Shown here in pieces: positions 34,099 to 40,474 of a stretch of DNA of 58,690 bases. The position numbers were made by a program, and so were the translations under genes. The notes under the pieces are model-generated. The model saw only the letters and a program-made list of their open reading frames with translations. It was not told the DNA's origin and did not search any database. The stretch is from NCBI GenBank assembly GCA_910584185.1, contig CAJTYC010000003.1, positions 1-58,690 on the forward strand, written 5' to 3'. This stretch comes from an uncultured Muribaculaceae bacterium. Lineage in GTDB: Bacteria > Bacteroidota > Bacteroidia > Bacteroidales > Muribaculaceae. The number at the start of each line of letters is the position of its first letter. Positions within the stretch are counted from its first letter, which is position 1.

Positions 34099-35184
34099 TT
34101 AACGGTTTATAATTTTGTTTTTGAGGGCTTCGACGATTTCGTTGGGGCTGGGGATGATACCACCGAGACGGCCGAAATGCTCCACGGGGAGAGAGTCGTG
34201 CACAGCGAGGCGCACATCTTCGATCATCTGGCCGGCGTTAAGCTCGACAACGAGAGCACCCTTCTTACCTGCGGCAGCCTTAGCTACGGCCTCTGTTGGG
34301 AAGGGCCAGAGAGTGATGGGACGGATAATGCCGACCTTGATACCCTCTTCGGCAGCGAGTTCGCGAGCCTTGTCGCAGATGCGGGCTACTGTGCCGAATG
34401 CTACCATGAGATAGTCAGCATCTTCTACGCCGATTTCTTCCCAGCGGCATTCGTCGCGTTCGATGGCGCGGTAACGCTCCTGAAGCATATTGTTGATGAC
34501 TTCCATCTTGGAAGACTCGAGTTCGAGTGAGGTTATGACATTGCGCTTGCGGCCGTTTTTGCGGCCATCGGCAGCCCAGGGGCATTGCTGACGGATTTCC
34601 TCGTCGGTGCGGCGCGGACGCTGTTCGGGAAGCTGAACTTTCTCCATCATCTGGCCCACGATGCCGTCGGCGAGAATCATAACGGGGTTTGTATACTTGA
34701 AAGCGAGGTCGAAGCCAAGGCCTACGAAGTCAACCATTTCCTGCACAGAAGAGGGAGCGAGGACGATAAGATGGTAGTCACCGTGTCCACCACCCTTAGT
34801 GGCCTGGAAATAGTCTGCCTGCGAGGGCTGGATTGTGCCGAGGCCCGGGCCACCGCGCATCACGTTAAGGATAAGAGTAGGCAGAGAGGAAGCGGCGATA
34901 TATGAGATACCCTCCATCATGAGGCTAATGCCGGGAGATGAGGAAGAGGTCATGACGGCCTTACCTGTGCCGGCGCCGCCGTATACCATATTGATGGCAG
35001 CGAGTTCTGATTCAGCCTGAAGAACCACCATTCCGGTAGATTCCCAGGGGCGAAGTTCAGCGAGAGTCTCGAGAACTTCAGACTGTGGGGTGATTGGGTA
35101 ACCGAAATAGCCATCGCAGCCGTAGCGTATAGCGGCGTGCGCGAAAGCCTCGTTACCCTTCATGAGTCTAATCTCTTCTTTCAT
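34099..35184 (-). CDS. 2-oxoacid:ferredoxin oxidoreductase, alpha subunit
   Basis: 361 residues, KorA/VorB type: MKGNEAFAHAAIRYGCDGYF, GYPITPQSEVLETLAE, TSSSSPGISLMMEGISY and RGGPGLGTIQPSQADYFQA. Bacteroidales copies are often named 3-methyl-2-oxobutanoate dehydrogenase VorB, others 2-oxoglutarate synthase. In anaerobes lacking a full oxidative Krebs cycle such enzymes can run reductively for amino acid synthesis. It lies 12 bp before the beta subunit. Confidence 0.93.
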   Translation of the reverse strand: MKEEIRLMKGNEAFAHAAIRYGCDGYFGYPITPQSEVLETLAELRPWESTGMVVLQAESELAAINMVYGGAGTGKAVMTSSSSPGISLMMEGISYIAASSLPTLILNVMRGGPGLGTIQPSQADYFQATKGGGHGDYHLIVLAPSSVQEMVDFVGLGFDLAFKYTNPVMILADGIVGQMMEKVQLPEQRPRRTDEEIRQQCPWAADGRKNGRKRNVITSLELESSKMEVINNMLQERYRAIERDECRWEEIGVEDADYLMVAFGTVARICDKARELAAEEGIKVGIIRPITLWPFPTEAVAKAAAGKKGALVVELNAGQMIEDVRLAVHDSLPVEHFGRLGGIIPSPNEIVEALKNKIINR

Positions 35185-35221
35185 AAGTTGTGTTTTCTTG
35201 ATTAGATTTGACGGGAGTTAG

Positions 35222-35452
35222 TTACTTTTCGACCTTGCGATAGACTTCAATACAAGCGTCGGGGCATACCCAGGCGCAAGACGCGCAACCGGTACAAGAA
35301 TCGGGATTTGCCATGTAGGCGTAATGATAGCCACGGTCGTTGACTTCATTAGGCTGCAAAGACAAAGTGTTGGTGGGGCATGCTACCACACATAGGTTGC
35401 ACCCCTTGCATCGTTCGATATTAACGACGACAGCTCCTCTTACTTTTGCCAT
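35222..35452 (-). CDS. 2-oxoacid:ferredoxin oxidoreductase, ferredoxin-like delta subunit
   Basis: 76 residues from the ATG at 35452 (MAKVRGAVVVNIERCKG); a longer reading adds 13 residues unlike the family. Two [4Fe-4S] motifs are visible: CKGCNLCVVACP and CTGCASCAWVCPDAC. It passes electrons from the TPP subunit to external ferredoxin. It is the first gene of the four-gene operon. Confidence 0.93.
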   Translation of the reverse strand: MAKVRGAVVVNIERCKGCNLCVVACPTNTLSLQPNEVNDRGYHYAYMANPDSCTGCASCAWVCPDACIEVYRKVEK

Positions 35453-35529
35453 TATTGTGTTTTTTGGTTTATAAAATAACTCTTGAGGCAATTTCGTGCC
35501 TATGGGAGTAAGGTTAGGGACTTTGGTTA

Positions 35530-35537
35530 CAAAGGTA
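35530..35537 (-). promoter_or_regulatory. Possible -7 box for the vor/kor operon
   Basis: Minus-strand TACCTTTG matches TAnnTTTG and would start transcription about 70 bases before the delta-subunit ATG. No good -33 box is seen. Confidence 0.4.
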
Positions 35538-35600
35538 AATAAAAAAATGAAAAGATGATAGTAAAAGCTAAACTAAAAAAGATGTTTAAGAACATATTTT

Positions 35601-35645
35601 CTCGCGCTTTGCGCTTGCACGCCTCCAAAACCGCTATGCAGCTAA
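35601..35645. repeat. Interspersed repeat CTCGCGCTTTGCGC... (family B), copy 1
   Basis: CGCGCTTTGCG hairpin, then GCACGCCTCCAAAACCGCTA and TGCAGCTAA. Other copies: 38201-38241, 39595-39640, 47263-47306. Confidence 0.75.
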
Positions 35646-35780
35646 TTTTTAGGAGACAGTGCTGTCGGCTTTTCATTTCACTTTCGCTTTGGTGCCTTTG
35701 GCTCTGCTTTCTTTCTTGCTTGGTTTCTTTGAGGCTTCCACTTGCTTTCGGGCTTGCTTGGGGGAGGCCTGCTTGCTTTC

Positions 35781-35803
35781 GGGCTTCCGCCATCACACAA
35801 CAC
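35781..35803. repeat. Palindromic intergenic repeat (family A)
   Basis: GGGC-TTCC-GCC(A) hairpin followed by TCACACAACACCAC; the stem has one changed base. Confidence 0.65.
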
Positions 35804-35888
35804 CACGCATGCTTGAGACAGTGAAGGAGAGGGGACTCACCGCAGTAATCCGGGAGCGAAGCCGGAGAAAGCAAGATAAACGAGAAGT

Positions 35889-35997
35889 GAGGGAAGAAAA
35901 AGAAAGAGAGGAGAGGGGAGAGAGGGGAGAGAGGGGAGAGAGGGGAGGGAGAGAAAAAAGGGGGGAGCAGAGAAGAGGGGGGAGGGGAGAAGAGGGG
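35889..35997 (+). repeat. Polypurine tract with 9-bp repeats
   Basis: 109 bases on the plus strand with only one pyrimidine (C at 35968), including about four tandem AGAGAGGGG units. Such mirror-symmetric GA tracts can adopt triplex DNA. Confidence 0.9.
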
Positions 35998-36008
35998 TGT
36001 GTATGTAT

Positions 36009-36033
36009 AAGGCCGCCTTGTTGGGGCGGCCTT
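36009..36033. terminator. Hairpin downstream of frr
   Basis: AAGGCCGCC pairs perfectly with GGCGGCCTT around a 7-base loop. On the minus strand it lies 9 bp after frr. The U-run is weak in the frr direction and short (TTTT) on the plus strand. Confidence 0.6.
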
Positions 36034-36041
36034 TTGTGGGT

Positions 36042-36599
36042 TTATACTGTGAGGATTTCTTTTTCTTTTTCGGCGAAGATTGCGTCTATTTTCTTCATGT
36101 ATTTGTCGTGGAGCTTCTGGACTTCAGCTTCGGCATCTTTTTCGGCATCTTCGCTCAGGCCTTGCTTGATCTCTTTTTTGAGGCCTTCTATGGCTTCACG
36201 GCGGGCGTTGCGCACCGACACTTTTGCCGTTTCGGCTTCAGCCTTGCTCTGCTTGACGAGCTGCTTGCGGCGGTCTTCGGTGAGGGGAGGTATTGAAAGG
36301 CGAATCACTTCACCGTTGTTTTCGGGGGTTATGCCGAGTTCGGAGTTGATGATAGCTTTCTCGATTTCCTTGAACATTGATTTTTCCCAGGGTGTGATTG
36401 CGATGGTGCGGGCATCGGGCACTGAGACGTTGGCTACGTTGCTGATGGGGGCCTGTGAGCCGTAGTAGTCTACTCGTATGCCGTCGAGGAGGCGAGCGGA
36501 GGCCTTGCCGGCGCGGATGTGCGAGAGGGTGTCGTCAAGATATTCCACGGCGAGCTGCATGGAGTCATCGGCATTCTGGAGATATTCTTTTACTTCCAT
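36042..36599 (-). CDS. frr: Ribosome recycling factor
   Basis: RRF works with EF-G to split post-termination ribosomes. 185 residues, normal length. Visible landmarks are HIRAGKASARLLDGIRVDYYG near residue 29 (shown in part as GKASARLLDGIRVDYYG), TPWEKSMFKEIEKAI, and RKQLVKQSKAEAETAKVSVR. It lies 13 bp after pyrH on the minus strand, the standard pyrH-frr pair. Confidence 0.97.
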   Translation of the reverse strand: MEVKEYLQNADDSMQLAVEYLDDTLSHIRAGKASARLLDGIRVDYYGSQAPISNVANVSVPDARTIAITPWEKSMFKEIEKAIINSELGITPENNGEVIRLSIPPLTEDRRKQLVKQSKAEAETAKVSVRNARREAIEGLKKEIKQGLSEDAEKDAEAEVQKLHDKYMKKIDAIFAEKEKEILTV

Positions 36600-36612
36600 A
36601 TTATATTGGGTG

Positions 36613-37320
36613 TTAGAGGGTTACTAATGTACCTACCGGTTCGTCATCGAGGGCACGTTTTAGGTTGCCCGGTATGTCCATGTTGAAGACATAAATCGGC
36701 ATTTTGTTTTCCTTGCAGAGGGCCGTGGCGGTAAGATCCATAACTTTAAGGCCGCGGGCGAGGACTTCGTCGTAGGAGATTTCGTTGAATTTGACGGCGT
36801 TGGGGTCTTTTTCGGGATCGGCGGTGTATACACCGTCGACACGTGTTCCCTTCATCATGACTTCAGCTTCGATTTCGATGGCGCGGAGAGCTGAGCCGGT
36901 GTCGGTGGTGAAGTAGGGGTTGCCGGTGCCGCATGAGATTATTGCCACGCCACCGTTTTCGATAGTCTCGATAGCTTTCCATTTGGAATAGGGCTCTCCG
37001 ATAGGGAACATACCGATTGCGGTAAGGACTTTCGCGGGCTGGCCTATAGCCTCGAGGGCTGAGCTGAGGGCGAGCGAGTTGATTACGGTGGCGAGCATAC
37101 CCATCTGATCACCTTTGACTCGGTCGAAGCCTTCGGACGCACCGGAGAGGCCGCGGAAGATGTTTCCACCACCTATTACGATACCAATCTGGACGCCGGC
37201 ATCGACCATTTGCTTGATTTGGGCAGCGTATTCGTTAAGGCGGTTAGTATCAATGCCATGGCCTTGCGCTCCTGCGAGCGATTCGCCTGACAATTTGAGT
37301 AATATTCTTTTGAATTTCAT
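36613..37320 (-). CDS. pyrH: UMP kinase
   Basis: PyrH phosphorylates UMP to UDP with ATP. 235 residues of the amino-acid-kinase fold: RILLKLSGESLAG, IGIVIGGGNIFRG, GDQMGMLATVINSLAL, and TGNPYFTTDTGSALRA. It forms a minus-strand pair with frr. Confidence 0.97.
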   Translation of the reverse strand: MKFKRILLKLSGESLAGAQGHGIDTNRLNEYAAQIKQMVDAGVQIGIVIGGGNIFRGLSGASEGFDRVKGDQMGMLATVINSLALSSALEAIGQPAKVLTAIGMFPIGEPYSKWKAIETIENGGVAIISCGTGNPYFTTDTGSALRAIEIEAEVMMKGTRVDGVYTADPEKDPNAVKFNEISYDEVLARGLKVMDLTATALCKENKMPIYVFNMDIPGNLKRALDDEPVGTLVTL

Positions 37321-37392
37321 TTTGTAACGGTTGATGAGTGTAAAGATAAGGTAAATTTTTGGGATTTGGAAATTTTTGTGGATAAAAAAGCA

Positions 37393-37424
37393 GCCCTCCG
37401 GCCAAAGGGATTTTGGCAGAGGGC
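37393..37424 (-). terminator. Rho-independent terminator of the Sir2 gene
   Basis: On the minus strand GCCCTCTGCCAAAA pairs with TTTGGCCGGAGGGC (one bulge) and is followed by TGCTTTTTTATC. Confidence 0.8.
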
Positions 37425-37479
37425 CGGTTGTATTTGTTTTTGGGATTTGGGAGAGCGGGGAGGATTGGGAGATGGGTTC

Positions 37480-38178
37480 TTATTTTTTCAGGAGCATATG
37501 CTCGAGGGTTTTCATGCCCTGAGTTGCCTTTTCGGGGATTACTGTGACGCCGTGGAAAGCTGAGGTATCGGCCGGATTTGGGTCGATGTAATAGATTGGG
37601 ACACCGGGGTGGACATAGTTGATGAGGGCAGCTGCGGGGTAGACCACGAGTGAGGTGCCTATTACTACGAAGATATCGGCTTTTTCCACTATACTTACTG
37701 CTTTTTCCATGTTGGGGACAGGCTCTTGGAAGAAGACTATGTGTGGACGCATGGGGTGGCCGTTGCGGCCACGGGTCTCGGGCGATGTTTCGAGGTGGTC
37801 TATATCGAGAGGCTCTGTGTAATTGGGGTCGATGGTGGAGCGCATTTTCATCAGCTCGCCGTGCAGGTGGAGGATTTTAGATGAGCCTGCGCGTTCGTGG
37901 AGGTCGTCGACGTTTTGGGTGATTATGTAGACGTCGAAATGGCGTTCGAGGTCTACGAACGCTTTGTGTGCGGCGTTGGGGGTGGCGTTGACGAGCTGAC
38001 GGCGGCGGTCGTTGTAGAACTTGTGGACGAGGGCCGGGTCTCGGCGGAAGCCGTCGGCCGAGCATACTTGCATCACCGGGTAATTTTCCCATAGGCCGTC
38101 TGCGTCGCGAAAGGTCTTTATGCCAGACTCGGCGCTTATGCCTGCTCCAGTTGAGACTACTAAGATTGGTTTTTTCAT
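37480..38178 (-). CDS. Sir2-family NAD-dependent protein deacylase lacking the zinc cysteines
   Basis: 232 residues from the ATG at 38178 (MKKPILVVSTGAGISAESG); the longer reading adds repeat-derived sequence. NAD-binding motifs are GAGISAESGIKTFRD and TQNVDDLHERAG, and the catalytic base is His106 in LHLHGEL. Tyr55 and Arg58 (FYNDRR) match the YxxR signature of class III (desuccinylase-type) sirtuins. Only one cysteine occurs in the whole protein (Cys39), so the four-cysteine zinc site is missing. This seems shared with other Bacteroidota sirtuins, as far as I recall. Confidence 0.92.
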   Translation of the reverse strand: MKKPILVVSTGAGISAESGIKTFRDADGLWENYPVMQVCSADGFRRDPALVHKFYNDRRRQLVNATPNAAHKAFVDLERHFDVYIITQNVDDLHERAGSSKILHLHGELMKMRSTIDPNYTEPLDIDHLETSPETRGRNGHPMRPHIVFFQEPVPNMEKAVSIVEKADIFVVIGTSLVVYPAAALINYVHPGVPIYYIDPNPADTSAFHGVTVIPEKATQGMKTLEHMLLKK

Positions 38179-38200
38179 GATTTTTTGTTTTTTTGGTTTT

Positions 38201-38241
38201 CTCGCTTTGCGCTCACACTCCTGCAAAAGCGCTATGCAGCT
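38201..38241. repeat. Interspersed repeat (family B), copy 2
   Basis: CTCGCTTTGCGCTCACACTC, then CTGCAAAAGCGCTATGCAGC. It lies in the 214-bp Sir2-gap spacer, 31 bp before a family A copy. Confidence 0.75.
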
Positions 38242-38271
38242 TTTTTTATCCGGTCGGCTTGGGACACAGAT

Positions 38272-38299
38272 GAGGGCTTCCGCCCTCACACAACTCCAC
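38272..38299. repeat. Palindromic intergenic repeat (family A)
   Basis: GAGGGC-TTCC-GCCCTC (6-bp perfect stem) followed by ACACAACTCCACG. Confidence 0.75.
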
Positions 38300-38342
38300 G
38301 ACTTCGCGGGATAGAGGGGAGGGCTTGGCACTTTAAGAAAAA

Positions 38343-38369
38343 GGGAGGCGCCCGGTGTGGGCGTCTCCC
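38343..38369 (-). terminator. Terminator of gap
   Basis: On the minus strand GGGAGACGCCC pairs with GGGCGCCTCCC (one G-T) and is followed by TTTTTCTT. Confidence 0.85.
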
Positions 38370-38392
38370 TGGGAATTTCGATGTAGGGCTGA

Positions 38393-39403
38393 TTAGCCGT
38401 TCACTTTAGCCATGTGAGCGATGAGGTCGAGCACCTTGTTTGAGTAACCGATCTCGTTGTCGTACCAGCTGATTACTTTGACGAACTTGTCAGTCAAGTA
38501 AACACCGGCGTTGGCGTCGAAGATTGAAGTGTGAGCGTCGCCGAGGAAGTCAGAAGAAACTACAGCGTCTTCAGTGTAAGCGAGTACGCCTTTGAGTTCG
38601 CCTTCAGCAGCAGCCTTCATGGCAGCGCAGATCTGCTCCTTTGTAGCGCCGTTCTTGAGGTTGACAGTGAGGTCAACTACAGAAACGTCGAGAGTGGGGA
38701 CACGCATAGAGATACCGGTGAGTTTGCCGTTGAGCTCGGGGATAACTTTACCCACAGCCTTAGCAGCTCCGGTAGAAGAGGGGATGATGTTGCCAGAAGC
38801 GGCACGGCCACCACGCCAGTCCTTCATAGAGGGACCGTCTACAGTCTTCTGAGTAGCGGTGGTAGAGTGTACAGTAGTCATGAGGCCTTCCACGATGCCG
38901 AAGCTGTCGTTGAGCACCTTAGCGATAGGAGCGAGACAGTTGGTTGTGCAGGAAGCGTTAGATACGAACTGAGTGCCCTTAACGTAAGAGTTCTGGTTCA
39001 CACCGCAAACGAACATGGGGGTGTCGTCCTTAGAGGGAGCAGACATAACCACGTATTTAGCGCCGGCGTCGATGTGACCTTGAGCTTTTTCCTTAGTGAG
39101 GAAGAGACCGGTAGATTCAACCACGTATTCAGCGCCCTTTTCGCCCCATGCGATTTCCTTGGGGTCGCGGCAAGCAGAAACCTTGATTTCTTTGCCATTG
39201 ACGATGAGGAGGCTCTTCTCGAGGTCATATTCAACAGTACCGTCGAAACGACCGTGCATAGTGTCATACTTCAGCATGTAGGCCATATAGTCAACGGGAA
39301 GGAGGTCGTTGATAGCGACAACCTCGATGTCCTCTCTCTTAGTAGAGGCACGGAAAACGAAACGACCGATGCGGCCAAATCCGTTAATACCAATCTTTGT
39401 CAT
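38393..39403 (-). CDS. gap: Glyceraldehyde-3-phosphate dehydrogenase
   Basis: The glycolytic enzyme converting glyceraldehyde 3-phosphate to 1,3-bisphosphoglycerate. 336 residues with the NAD loop INGFGRIGR (residues 6-14), catalytic Cys152 in SNASCTTNCLAP and the C-terminal WYDNEIGYSNKV. Codon use is strongly biased, as expected for an abundant enzyme. It is monocistronic, with its own terminator (38343-38369) and a possible promoter at 39524-39531. Confidence 0.97.
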   Translation of the reverse strand: MTKIGINGFGRIGRFVFRASTKREDIEVVAINDLLPVDYMAYMLKYDTMHGRFDGTVEYDLEKSLLIVNGKEIKVSACRDPKEIAWGEKGAEYVVESTGLFLTKEKAQGHIDAGAKYVVMSAPSKDDTPMFVCGVNQNSYVKGTQFVSNASCTTNCLAPIAKVLNDSFGIVEGLMTTVHSTTATQKTVDGPSMKDWRGGRAASGNIIPSSTGAAKAVGKVIPELNGKLTGISMRVPTLDVSVVDLTVNLKNGATKEQICAAMKAAAEGELKGVLAYTEDAVVSSDFLGDAHTSIFDANAGVYLTDKFVKVISWYDNEIGYSNKVLDLIAHMAKVNG

Positions 39404-39523
39404 TACTTAGATTTTTAAATTATAGGGTTAAATTCTTGTAATTCAGTATAATTTTAGGATAATCGGGGATAGATGCGGGTTTGCTTTTCGGGGCTTTGCC
39501 GCAGTTATCTTCTGATTATGTTG

Positions 39524-39531
39524 CAAAATTA
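39524..39531 (-). promoter_or_regulatory. Possible -7 box for gap
   Basis: Minus-strand TAATTTTG matches TAnnTTTG. It implies a leader of about 115 bases. The -33 box is poor. Confidence 0.45.
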
Positions 39532-39594
39532 CTAAAAAAATTGCAATTTTGTATGTTGGAAAAATAAAATTTAATTAAAAAAGATATAAAATTT

Positions 39595-39640
39595 TCGCGC
39601 TTTGCGCTCACACGCCGCCAAAACCGCAATGCAGCTTGGG
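39595..39640. repeat. Interspersed repeat (family B), copy 3
   Basis: TCGCGCTTTGCGCTCACACG, then CCGCCAAAACCGCAATGCAG and CTTGGG. Confidence 0.8.
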
Positions 39641-39699
39641 TTTTACTTGGCTTTTGCTGTTTTGGCTTTTGCTTTTGCTTGGCTTGGCTGGCTTGGCTT

Positions 39700-39732
39700 G
39701 GCCACGGCATAGCCGCGACAAACTTAACACCC
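39700..39732. repeat. Interspersed repeat (family C), copy 3
   Basis: GGCCACGGCATAGCCGCGAC followed by AAACTTAACACCC. Confidence 0.75.
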
Positions 39733-39874
39733 TTTGCCGGCTTCTTACTCCGGGTTCTTACTTTGGTGGGGTGTTTTTTTGGGTGGTCTTTTGGTGGTCT
39801 TTTGGGAGGTCTTTGGTGAACTTGGGGAGTGGGGTGGTTGTTCTGATTTTTAGGTTTAACTATTTTTTATAATT

Positions 39875-40312
39875 ATGGGAAAATTTATTGAAGATTTTAA
39901 GGCTTTTGCTCTTAAGGGAAATGTTGTCGATATGGCTGTAGGTGTTATCGTCGGTGGCGCTTTCGGCAAGATCGTGACTTCGCTGGTTAATGATATCATT
40001 ATGCCTGTGATATCGGTCATTACCGGTGGTGATGGTTATAAGAATCTGAAGTATGTGATCACTGAGGGGCGCGCTGCCGCTGAAGGTCAGGCTGCTGTAG
40101 AGGAAGTTGCTATCAATTATGGCTTGTTTATACAGAATATCGTTGATTTCTTGATTATCGCGCTTTGTATCTTTGTGGCTCTTCGTTATACGATGAAGTT
40201 CATGAAGAAGGAGAAGGCTGAGGAGGAGGCTCCTGCTCCCGCACCTGAGCCTACTGCTGAGGAGAAGCTTCTTACTGAAATTCGCGATATTCTTCAGAAA
40301 GAGGCTAAGTAA
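39875..40312 (+). CDS. mscL: Large-conductance mechanosensitive channel
   Basis: MscL opens under membrane tension to relieve osmotic downshock. 145 residues: amphipathic N-terminus (MGKFIEDFKAFALKGNVVDM), first membrane helix at about 15-45 (AVGVIVGGAFGKIVTSLVND), a periplasmic loop, second helix at about 82-108 and a charged C-terminal helix after a Pro/Ala/Glu linker. A 9-bp repeat array starts just after the stop codon. Confidence 0.96.
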   Translation: MGKFIEDFKAFALKGNVVDMAVGVIVGGAFGKIVTSLVNDIIMPVISVITGGDGYKNLKYVITEGRAAAEGQAAVEEVAINYGLFIQNIVDFLIIALCIFVALRYTMKFMKKEKAEEEAPAPAPEPTAEEKLLTEIRDILQKEAK

Positions 40313-40315
40313 TTT

Positions 40316-40450
40316 GGGCTGATAGGGCTAATAGGGCCAATTGGGCTAATAGGGCTAATAGGGCAGATAAGGCTAATAAGGCTAATAGGGCTAATAGGGC
40401 TAATTGGGCTAATTGGGCTAATTGGGCTGATAGGGCTGATAGGGCTGGTG
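40316..40450. repeat. 9-bp tandem array (GGGCTAATA-type, about 15 units)
   Basis: Units GGGCTAATA, GGGCTAATT, GGGCTGATA and AGGCTAATA follow each other without breaks between mscL and the convergent mfd. Related to the array after ftsZ. Confidence 0.9.
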
Positions 40451-40474
40451 GGACCGGGTGGTCTTATCGGCCCT

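Larger units (their letters stand above)
35453..36041. other. Intergenic region between the vor/kor operon and frr
   Basis: 589 bp without a supported gene. It holds a possible operon promoter (35530-35537), one family B repeat (35601-35645), one family A hairpin repeat (35781-35800), a 109-base polypurine tract (35889-35997) and a hairpin (36009-36033). ORFs here run through repeats and are rejected. Confidence 0.75.
39404..39874. other. Divergent intergenic region between gap and mscL
   Basis: 471 bp without a supported gene. It holds a possible gap promoter (39524-39531), a family B repeat (39595-39640), a CTTTTGCTTGGCTTGGC-type low-complexity run, a family C repeat (39700-39732) and GGTCTTTTGG repeats before mscL. 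I see no consensus promoter for mscL. Confidence 0.7.

Noticed and set aside
33523..34530. 335-residue plus-strand ORF opposite the oxidoreductase subunits
   Set aside because: It crosses the boundary of two genes with strong motifs and lacks any motif itself.
35659..36465. 268-residue plus-strand ORF through the polypurine tract and frr
   Set aside because: It is mostly Glu/Arg/Gly from the GA repeat and then the antisense of frr.
40316..40450. CRISPR-like array after mscL
   Set aside because: Units are only 9 bp and contiguous with no spacers, and no cas genes are present.
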